In this document: one piece after another, positions 18,801-27,100 of the stretch | Position numbering within the stretch: the first letter of the stretch is position 1 | Layout of the letters: every line of letters starts with the position of its first letter | Virus record (IMG/VR): IMGVR_UViG_3300042731_000955 | Location: 1 to 39,270 of that record | Source: a virus | Strand: one strand, 5' to 3' | DNA: 39,270 nucleotides | Program-made: the position numbers and the translations under genes | Notes under the pieces: model-generated | What the model was told of the DNA's origin: nothing | Databases searched by the model: none | The model's input: only the letters and a program-made list of their open reading frames with translations

Positions 18801-21800
18801 ACTATTACGTTTGCTGCACAACTAGAATTTGGTACTCAGAGATTTGTTTCCTTCACAGAGCAAAACTTTATCATCACCGTATTAGATAAAGGAGATGCAA
18901 CCAACATTGAAGATGGTGATATTATCTATGTCGATAGAGATAATGTAGCAATTACATCTTCTACGGATACTGCAAGCGGTTTGACTTCTGGTAGTATTAG
19001 TTTGAATCTACCATCAACTTATTTTGGCACAATTGCTTCTAATGGCAACTTCCCCAAACTAAAACTAACTGCAACTATTGAAGTTGAAAATGCAAAACCA
19101 AGACTAAAGACTTCGGTTGAGAACAAGAGAATTGTTGTTTCTTCTGCTGGTGATAGAGTTATCCCATTCAGAGGAACTGATTATGATACTGATATCGTTG
19201 AAATTCTATCTTACTCTGATGCATACAAACTAAGATATGTTTATGAAGGTTCTGCAACTCAACCACCACAGGTTGATACTTCTGGAAATCTCATCTCTGG
19301 TAATGATGTAACCGATAGATTCACATTTGACAATGGTCAAAGAGATACAGTCTATGACGTTTCCAGAATTGTTCTAAAACCAGGATTTGAGCAGACTACT
19401 GGTCAACTTCTAATTGCATTCGATTATTTTGAACAGTCTCAAGGAGACTTCTGTACTATCGATAGTTATCTACACGAAGCAGGCGTACCAGAGGATGAAA
19501 TTCCTTCATTCAATTCATCTGTTCATGGTAATGTAAGTCTAAGAAATGTCATTGACTTCAGACCAAAAGTAGATAGCACTGCAGTTATTGCTGGTTTCCA
19601 AGATACATCTTCTCTATCATACAACGTTGGAGCATTCTCTGGTGCTGGTGCTGTTGTAGCATCTACTCCTGCACCTGATACTAATTTAGAATACACAGTA
19701 TCGTTTAGTCAAGTTCAATATCTTGACAGAATTGATGGTGTGTTCCTCAATAAGAAGGGAGAGTTTCTTGTCAAAGAAGGTAATTCTTCACTCAACCCAT
19801 CAAAACCAGATCCAATTGATGATGCCGTACCTCTATTCTATGTACATATCCCTGCATTTACTCAGTCTAGCAAGGATGTAAGAATTACTCCTGTCGATAA
19901 TCGTCGCTATACAATGCGTGATATCGGCAAACTAGAGAAGCGTATTGAGCGTCTTGAGTATTATACCACACTTAGCATTCTAGAGCAGCAAGCTCTTAAC
20001 ATGCAAGTCAAAGATGAGATTGGTTTAGACAGATTTAAGAGTGGATTTATTGTAGATAACTTTGAAGCACATAGAAGTGGTAATCTATCTGCTTTAGACT
20101 ATCAATGTTCTATCGATTCTCAGCAATCAGTATTACGCCCTCAGTCAAAAGAAGATTCTTTCCTCCTCAAGGAAGTGAATACCAGAGAAGACCAAAGAAT
20201 CGTATCTGGTTATAAGAAGTCTGGCGACATTATTACACTACCATATTCAAGTCTATCTTTGCTTGGCAATGACTTTGCATCCAAGACACTAAATCCAAAT
20301 CCATTTGTTGTTCTTCAGTATGTTGGAGATGCTGAAGTATCACCAAGCATTGATCAGTGGTACGATGATACACAAGAACCACTAGTTGTAGATACTAATA
20401 CAGACATCTATAAGATCTTCCTTGCCAAAGAAGATGTCAGAGAGAGTCTTTCCAGTCTACACAACTCGTTTGTAATTAACTGGGTTGGTTCTTCACCATC
20501 ATTTACAGCAATCAATTCTCTCGGTGGTGTCAATTCACAAGATGCAGTTGCTACTGTAAGTGCTGCTTCTGTAGGTAGCACCTCAAACATCAGTCCACAA
20601 AACAACGAAGTTGGCAAGGGTGTACAAAATAAAACTACCAGAGGCAATAGTGTTTCAACAGCACTACAGTTCTTTGCTAGAAGCGTACCCATTAAGTTTG
20701 TTGTAAGAAGACTAAAACCAAATACTGAGATCTCAGTATTCTTAGAGGGAAGAAACATTAGCAGATGGGTCAATCCCGATCTGAGATTCACTGGTATTGC
20801 TGGTAGTTCTCCATCAGCATTCAACGGTAAGATTACCACTGACGATGATGGCAATGCTAGCGGCACCATTCTTCTCCCAGCAGGTGCTCCTCCTAGAGAA
20901 AACGCTACCTGGACTGGAGATGTAGATACTGTTGATTATGATTCATCCGCAGAAGAAGTAAGAATCTCTGCAGGTATTAAGACCTTCAGATTTACTTCTA
21001 GTGCAACTGATGCAGATAAGACAACAGTAGATACTTACGCCGAAGTTAAGTATTATGCAACTGGTATTCTACCAGAAAATCCTGTCAGCATTATCTCTAC
21101 AAAACCATCATACTTCAAAGCAAACGAAGGTGTACAATTTGTAGATAGCAACACTGATAATCCAGTAAGACCTAACCCACTTGCTCAAACTTTCAAGATT
21201 GAGAACTACGAAGGTGGATTGTTCACAACTGGTTTAGATCTGTACTTCAATAAGAAGAGTTCTACAATTCCAGTAAAAGTATATCTAACCAATGTTGATT
21301 CCGACAAACCTGGCAAGAACATCATTCCTGGAACCGAAAGAGTCCTCTCTCCATATACATTCTTGAAGTTCTTCACCAACGGAAACGTATATATTACTCA
21401 GGGTGAGAGTATCACTGGCGCAACTTCTGCTGCTAGTGGTCCTCTTGCTAAGGTTATCGATAAGAACGGTGTTGAGTTAGTTCCATCTTCATCAGGAAAA
21501 TACCTGCTCACTAATGAGCAAGTTTATACAATGGTCTTGAGCAATCATAACGGTCGCTCATTTAGTCAGAACGAAAATTTAATCATCCCATCTGTTGTAT
21601 TGGCAAATGCTACCGAGGGTAAAACATCTGTACTAACCATTGCGAAGGATAGCGGAAAACTCTCTTCTATCCGTGTATTGAATCCTGGTGATAACTACGA
21701 AAGTGCAATTCTGACTATCGAGAGTCCACAACTCCCAGGTGGTTCTGTTGCAACAGCAAGAGTAGGAGTATCTGGTGGTAAAGTTTATAATACAGAGATC

Positions 21801-23948
21801 TCTCTAACTGGTTTCGGATACACCGAAGCACCATCAGTTGTTGTCAGAGGCGTCGGTAATGGCGCTGGAGGATGCGTAGTAGAGACTTCTATTGAGATCG
21901 ACACACCTGCAGTTAGAATGGGCATAGCAGTCGATCAGGAAGGTCTGACGGACTCTACAGTTCCAACACACTTCATGTTTGATCATCCAGTCTATCTACA
22001 GAATGACACCGAATATGCTCTAGCAGTAGAGACCGATTCTACTGATTATGAACTTTGGGTATCTAGACTAGGAGAGATCGACGTTGCAACTAGCACTGTA
22101 ATTACTACACAACCTTCACTAGGTTCAGTATACAGATCTCAAAACGTTGATGTTTGGACAGAAGATATTTTTGAAGATCTCAAATTCACTCTCTACAGAG
22201 CAGAGTTTGCTATTGACAGACCATGTGAACTTCTTCTCAAGAATGAGTCTCTTGGTTATGAACTTCTGAATAAGAATCCATTTGCTACTAACGCAACTGC
22301 AAATACAAATGCAACTTCCAAACTATTTAAAAACAACAACAGCGTTGTAAGAGTATCTCATAGAGATAATGGTTTCGAGGGAACTGGAGACTCTTATGTA
22401 TTCTTCAGAACTGCACAGCAGACTGGTGGTGTTACATCTGACGTTCTTAATAATTCACTATTCAAAGTTTCAAACACTGGTGTAGATTCATATAACATCG
22501 TTTCTAGCATCCAAGCATCTGGCAATTCAATTGGCGGTGGTGAGACAGTATATGCATCATACAACAGAAAGTTTGAAACACTATATCCTCAGGTTCAGTA
22601 TTTGACATTTACTGGAACTAAGATTGAATCTATGGTTAAGACAACCAACATGATCCCTGTTGATTCTAGCACAACCAATTATACATCATATTCACAATCT
22701 GAATATGAGAAGACTTTCTTGAATGAACCACATTACTTCACAAATCAGAAAGTTCTTGCTTCTGAAATCAATGAAACTCTAAATGATCTAGATGAGTCTC
22801 TAGTGTATAAGTTAGATCTTTCATCCACAGTATCATACCTATCTCCTGTAATTGATCTTGCAACTAGCAGCGTCAAGACTGCATCGAATAGAATTGATAA
22901 TGCTTATGGTCAGGAAGATAGATTCGGTAGAAGAGATCAAATCGTAGAGTTCTACCCAGTATATACTTTTGAAATTTCTGATCTAGGTGATGTTGATATT
23001 ACCAATAACCAGTCTATTGAAGGATACACTTCTAAAGCATCTGGAACTATTGCTAAGGTAGATGGTACTACAGTATGGGTGAGAGTTAAGACTACACAAT
23101 TCTTCCAGAAGGGTGAGAGAGTAACTCTTGGTAGTCAGTTGACATTAGTAGAGAATGTTGGTGGCGAAGATCTACCACTAGGCAAGATCGGAACAAATCC
23201 ATCACAGATTCTAGTCAATATTAACGACGCATCTACTATTGTCGCTAGAAACCCATCCACCATCACCGAAACATATGATAATGTGGTTACTGGTAAAACT
23301 GTTATCTGGAACAATCAAACTCAAGAATTGACTCTTAGAGTTGATACCCAACCAATTCTAGATGATTTTACAGGAAGAATCCAAGACAATACTGCGTTCA
23401 ATAGAAATGCAATTGTTGGAGATCAGGTAAATGATATCTTTAGAGTTGGAGACTTTATTAAGTATCCAGAGCAAACAGATGACGAGGCATACTTCCTAGA
23501 GATTGGCACAGTATCCTACACTAATGGATCCGAATTTGTTCCCGAAGATAGTTCTAGAAACAGTTCTTCTATTGCGAAGTATATTACCAAAGAGGTTGCC
23601 ATTAGCAGTCCTGCTACTGCAATTGATGTACATCTAACTGTCAATGTAAAAGACTTTGCAAATGTCAAGGTTCTTTACAAGTACAAGAAAGCATCATCGC
23701 AGGAGAACTTCGATGACCTTGATTGGGAATACTTCAATGTAGATGGATCTCCAGATAACCTGGAAATTGCTACTCCAGAGAATAGCATTTCTAGTGTTGT
23801 TGAGAAGCAATCTTCTTATCAAGATGTCAAGTATAGCGTATCAGATCTACCTGAGTTCTCATCCTTTGCGATTAAGGTTGTTATGAAGGGTGTAGATCCC
23901 GCGTTTGTTCCTAAGATCCAAGACATTCGAGCTGTCGCTGCTTTCTAA
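15831..23948 (+). CDS. DUF4815-type virion structural protein (2705 aa)
   Basis: The N-terminus (NVNPYYEDFDANKNFYKILF, then RPGYSIQSRELTQLQSILQ) is the hallmark of the DUF4815 proteins found in the tail gene block of T4-like cyanophages. Other recognisable parts: a coiled-coil segment IGKLEKRIERLEYYTTLSIL at about 1365; a strand-rich FARSVPIKFVVRRLKPNTEI stretch at about 1614; PLAQTFKIENYEGGLFTTGL near 1780; VYLQNDTEYALAVETDS near 2053; and GxGY-type beta repeats near 740 and 1944-2020. The C-terminal domain begins around YKYKKASSQENFDDLDWEYF. There is no signal peptide or membrane helix. It is likely a peripheral baseplate or fibre-attachment protein, possibly replacing T4 gp9/gp10; that role is inferred from position. 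Confidence 0.8.
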   Translation: MPQKTNLNVNPYYEDFDANKNFYKILFRPGYSIQSRELTQLQSILQNQIESFGKYAFKQGDLVVPGEVGLNTKLDYVKLSSVSEVAINEGNTVVYKKYDISDLTGLQLRGLSSGVVATVLAIKLATETSADTLYVNYLNSGDSNTSTTFRQGETLEVVDGVNTPLLVVGTDGSVLPTSISVTNPDTQETTSVNSPAMGYASAVKVEEGIYFVNGYFVRNQTQLLVINDYYNIPSAKVGFKITEEIVSPEQDDSLYDNSIGSSNYTAPGAHRLKISLELVRYNLGESTDKNFIQLITVYKGAVQKKVSPTNYNLLEQTLARRTFDESGDYVVDNFSVDIREYAQRNNNGGLYAPDDFNLYNGYTESEAARKMLASIGPGKAYIRGYEIVNKETKYLEVNKARESLSSDNVLLKSKGLPTFVVNNVYGSVPLNKEGGDLTAYPYVNLYTSFNDGSVGTNNTESASDHRQTLNRRGKLFNANQAVKTITIEVTSATNPLGSITDGTFESTLGTLHFIKTRNDGGSPTSTGSFQSIAFASVNKPLINPADTVKFLELTIVGDKDDLDLTMLDYDLGDSNFRRKVFLTSNDAAVDANPLGYIVDYSESITPLIGRAKPNNFFLQNRGAGFNSDSDVVLSKGRLAEGTASYNANFGLSYFDPQFFTKIKLDAAPSAGFGVGKYIFGLKSGAYGVVEGPPNGKYSVGKTLFVKTLFGRFQSGETLRDEAGNTNRIATDNTISHFVVVNRGLGYADGLTLMINGVNYDPSVVEVSRRNNGEVYRVSINNRTALLTEFVQPPAVSIVQPDGSSEPTQGAVILPVLTRNAVTTYTPQNVKSVAAEYGSGNANVFTADVVVDDRTLSEIKSVTDFTFFGSKGYNFIESTSFNADASTLLQQGDIVQFSDVDNNLIRATVQYATEQEGVAKSRVYLDIALPGDVVNTSIVRLRPKVQNSNQGSLVFPTGSNQIKKIAANSEDTKIKYYLRRDFLTTASSGGGTITFAAQLEFGTQRFVSFTEQNFIITVLDKGDATNIEDGDIIYVDRDNVAITSSTDTASGLTSGSISLNLPSTYFGTIASNGNFPKLKLTATIEVENAKPRLKTSVENKRIVVSSAGDRVIPFRGTDYDTDIVEILSYSDAYKLRYVYEGSATQPPQVDTSGNLISGNDVTDRFTFDNGQRDTVYDVSRIVLKPGFEQTTGQLLIAFDYFEQSQGDFCTIDSYLHEAGVPEDEIPSFNSSVHGNVSLRNVIDFRPKVDSTAVIAGFQDTSSLSYNVGAFSGAGAVVASTPAPDTNLEYTVSFSQVQYLDRIDGVFLNKKGEFLVKEGNSSLNPSKPDPIDDAVPLFYVHIPAFTQSSKDVRITPVDNRRYTMRDIGKLEKRIERLEYYTTLSILEQQALNMQVKDEIGLDRFKSGFIVDNFEAHRSGNLSALDYQCSIDSQQSVLRPQSKEDSFLLKEVNTREDQRIVSGYKKSGDIITLPYSSLSLLGNDFASKTLNPNPFVVLQYVGDAEVSPSIDQWYDDTQEPLVVDTNTDIYKIFLAKEDVRESLSSLHNSFVINWVGSSPSFTAINSLGGVNSQDAVATVSAASVGSTSNISPQNNEVGKGVQNKTTRGNSVSTALQFFARSVPIKFVVRRLKPNTEISVFLEGRNISRWVNPDLRFTGIAGSSPSAFNGKITTDDDGNASGTILLPAGAPPRENATWTGDVDTVDYDSSAEEVRISAGIKTFRFTSSATDADKTTVDTYAEVKYYATGILPENPVSIISTKPSYFKANEGVQFVDSNTDNPVRPNPLAQTFKIENYEGGLFTTGLDLYFNKKSSTIPVKVYLTNVDSDKPGKNIIPGTERVLSPYTFLKFFTNGNVYITQGESITGATSAASGPLAKVIDKNGVELVPSSSGKYLLTNEQVYTMVLSNHNGRSFSQNENLIIPSVVLANATEGKTSVLTIAKDSGKLSSIRVLNPGDNYESAILTIESPQLPGGSVATARVGVSGGKVYNTEISLTGFGYTEAPSVVVRGVGNGAGGCVVETSIEIDTPAVRMGIAVDQEGLTDSTVPTHFMFDHPVYLQNDTEYALAVETDSTDYELWVSRLGEIDVATSTVITTQPSLGSVYRSQNVDVWTEDIFEDLKFTLYRAEFAIDRPCELLLKNESLGYELLNKNPFATNATANTNATSKLFKNNNSVVRVSHRDNGFEGTGDSYVFFRTAQQTGGVTSDVLNNSLFKVSNTGVDSYNIVSSIQASGNSIGGGETVYASYNRKFETLYPQVQYLTFTGTKIESMVKTTNMIPVDSSTTNYTSYSQSEYEKTFLNEPHYFTNQKVLASEINETLNDLDESLVYKLDLSSTVSYLSPVIDLATSSVKTASNRIDNAYGQEDRFGRRDQIVEFYPVYTFEISDLGDVDITNNQSIEGYTSKASGTIAKVDGTTVWVRVKTTQFFQKGERVTLGSQLTLVENVGGEDLPLGKIGTNPSQILVNINDASTIVARNPSTITETYDNVVTGKTVIWNNQTQELTLRVDTQPILDDFTGRIQDNTAFNRNAIVGDQVNDIFRVGDFIKYPEQTDDEAYFLEIGTVSYTNGSEFVPEDSSRNSSSIAKYITKEVAISSPATAIDVHLTVNVKDFANVKVLYKYKKASSQENFDDLDWEYFNVDGSPDNLEIATPENSISSVVEKQSSYQDVKYSVSDLPEFSSFAIKVVMKGVDPAFVPKIQDIRAVAAF

Positions 23949-23956
23949 TTCCGCGC

Positions 23957-24163
23957 ATGAATTATATCAAAGTTGAAGGGCATGATGGTCTCGTTAGAGA
24001 CGAGACCACAGGTGCCATCTTGAATCACGACGATTCTGCTATACAAGCTCGTCGTAAACAAAAACAACTGAATTCCGCGTTGGAAGACATAAATATGTTG
24101 AAGAATGAAATCTCTGAAATCAAATCACTACTTAGAGAGTTAGTAAAAGATGCCCGCAATTAA
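23957..24163 (+). CDS. Small coiled-coil protein (68 aa)
   Basis: A 68-residue ORF starts 8 bases after the DUF4815 gene and overlaps the next gene by 14 bases. The first part (YIKVEGHDGLVRDETTGAI) looks like a small beta hairpin; residues about 30-66 form a heptad-like helix (LNSALEDINMLKNEISEIKSLLRELV) that should make a coiled coil. I do not recognise a named family. Tight packing between two large virion genes suggests an oligomerising connector or chaperone for one of them. No clear Shine-Dalgarno is visible, so it may depend on translation of the gene before it. Confidence 0.75.
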   Translation: MNYIKVEGHDGLVRDETTGAILNHDDSAIQARRKQKQLNSALEDINMLKNEISEIKSLLRELVKDARN

Positions 24164-27100
24164 CGTCGCAAGAACTGACACCTTTGAACAGCAAAGGGTC
24201 AAAATTAATGAAATTTCAAACGCGATTTTCAACATCACTGCTGGTGGTAGTGATCTCGCTACTGGCAAATTAAGGATTGGAGATGGTACTAAACAAGAAC
24301 CATCTCTAGCATTTGAGAATGATACCACACTAGGTATCTACAGAGCAAATGTTGGTGTCTTAGGATTTGTTGCCCAAGATAAAAAAATTGTTAATTTTTC
24401 TTCTACTGAGATTCTTGGTTTCCAAAGTTTCAATTTACAGAAGAATGTTGTAAGCGAAGTTATTATCTCTAATGCTGGTCAAAATTATGATGCTGGCATT
24501 TATAGTGATGTATTTGTCAATGGAGGAACTGGTAGTGCCCTCTCATTAGATATTGAAGTTATTGCACATGATGGTGTAATTAATAATACAGGAGAAGGAT
24601 ATACACCAGGATCATTTAGTAATATTCCTCTAACTGGAGGAAATGGTAGTGGTGCTCTCCTTAACTTCACTGTAGAAGAGATTGTAGGTGATATCACTAA
24701 TGCTGGTTCTGCTTACGCTCCTGGTAATTATTTTAGCGTACCGTTAACTACGAGTGGAAGTGGTTCAAATGCAACTGCAGATATTCTAATTGATGGTACT
24801 GTTGATTATAATGCATCTATCACAAACGCTGGTACTGGTTATACAGAAGGAACATATGAGGGAGTAAGTCTTTTTAACGCTGCAACAACAACGTATACAG
24901 TTGCTGCTATTACAAACCCAGGAACTCCACCACCATCTGAAGTTTATACTATTAATGGCAATACTCAACAGGTTCTAACTCTAACTGTAGGAAACACATA
25001 TAGATTTGATGTTTCTGATGCAAGCTTGACAACTCACCCATTAGCTTTCCAAAATACTGGGGGAGAACCTTTAGATCCAGTATTCTTCTCTACTCAGTTT
25101 GCTGGAATCCCTGGAAATGCTGGTGCTTTTATTGATCTTATCATTAAACCAGGCGCTCCAACTACTGCGATTGAATATTATTGCACCAGTCATTCTGGAA
25201 TGGGTGCAGCTATCAATCTACAAACTGGTGCTGCAGGAAGTTCTGGTAATGGAATGACTATAGACATTGAAGTTGACGCTTCTGGTGTCGTAACTTCAGC
25301 ATCTATGAATACAGCTGGACAGGGATACTCCACTGGCGATGTTCTAAGTGCTTTAGATACTATCTTAATTGGTGCTGGTAATGGATTTGAATACACATTA
25401 GGAGGATCATTTACTTATACTGGTACTGTTAGTAGTATCACTATTACCAATCAAGGTAGTGGTTATGAGACAGGAGATACACTATCCATTGCAGATGCTG
25501 ATGTTGGCGGTGGAGGTGGATCTGGATTTTTATACACAATCACATCAAACCCTGGAAGTATAACTGGTATTTTCTGGCAAGACAGAGGAACAGGATATCT
25601 AGTTGGTGATACATTAAATCCTGCAGGACCAGTAAATAATGTCGCTACTACTTTAAGTGGAACTGTTGCTGGTGTCAGTGGATCTTGCTTGCAAGCAAGT
25701 ACAACAATTACTGTTACTTCGACAACAGGAATTCTGAATGGAATGATTGTTAGTGGAGATCAGATTGATGCTGGTACAACAGTAGTCAATGTTATAAATG
25801 CAACTCAAATTGAAATTTCTGCTAATCCAACTGCTGATGAACCAAGTGCAACATTTAGTTTCTCTGGTCCTGGTCTGAATAACGTACTCAGCGTTGCTAC
25901 AACTGCTGGTATTTTTGAAGGAATGATTGTTACTGTTGCTAGTGGTGTTGGAACATTGCTACCAAACACCACGGTACAGAGTGTTGATTCAGACAACAAT
26001 GAAATTACCATTTCACAAGATGCAGATAGTCCTGGAAATGTTAGCGTTAACTTCACACCTCCATATGGAACTGGATCTCCTTCATGGGAGTATGAAATAA
26101 ACAGTGTTGGTGTTGTTGACACAATTGCTGTTAATGGAGAGGGTAATGGATATGAAATTGGTGATCAAATCACTGTTGATGAATCTCTACTAGTACAACC
26201 AGAGACATTTGCAGTTACAAACCAATCTTTAACGAAGATTACATTTGCAACACCACCTGCTGCAGGAACATTTACTACTAGTGATCAGATCACAGAAGAT
26301 GGAGTCATTAACTTTGATGTTGTTCTAGTAAAAGAGTCGGGTGGATCAACAGATTATATCTTAGTTCAAAATACAACAATTGTTGCTGGTGCTGATATTG
26401 AAACAGTAGCAAATCCTGGTACTACCTACACCACAAATACAATTGAAAATACATTTAGATATGCAATTGATGGATCTATTGAACCATCTATTACTTTATA
26501 TGTTGGAAGTTCATATACATTTGATCTATCGGATGGTACTAACTCAGGTCATCTATTTGCTCTTAGTGCATTTAGAGATGGTGTATATGCTCCAAGTATT
26601 GTAGAAAACGTAACTGTCGATCTTACAGCAAATAGTGCAGAAATCACAGTTACTGCTGCACAAGCAGCTGCTATTCTACCAGGGATGGCAATCACTCAGA
26701 CATCTGGAAGTGGAATTCCCAGTGGAACTACAGTTGTATCTGTTAATACAGGAACTAATGTAGTAACAATGAGCAATAACTCATTGATTGATACTACTGG
26801 TTCTGTATTAGATTTTGCTGGTGTAGAATATACTGATGGAGTAACTAGAACTGATGAGTCTTTAACTATTATTGTTAGAGACACCACACCAACTCTTTAT
26901 TACTATTGCGGAACGGGAGTTGGACATGAAAATGAAGGTGGTTTTGACAATGAAGAAATTGCAATTACTATCGATCCAAATAATCCAAAAACTTTTGGAT
27001 CTGACGCTCTATTTGTAGTTTCTGATATCACAAGTAGCAATTCTGTTGGACTGGATATTGTTGAGGGAGAAGTTACAGCAGATAAAGTTACCACAACAAA

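Noticed and set aside
24440-24870. Possible CRISPR-like or tandem DNA repeat
   Set aside because: The repetition is at protein level (GxGY modules) with irregular spacing and variable DNA, not identical repeats with unique spacers.
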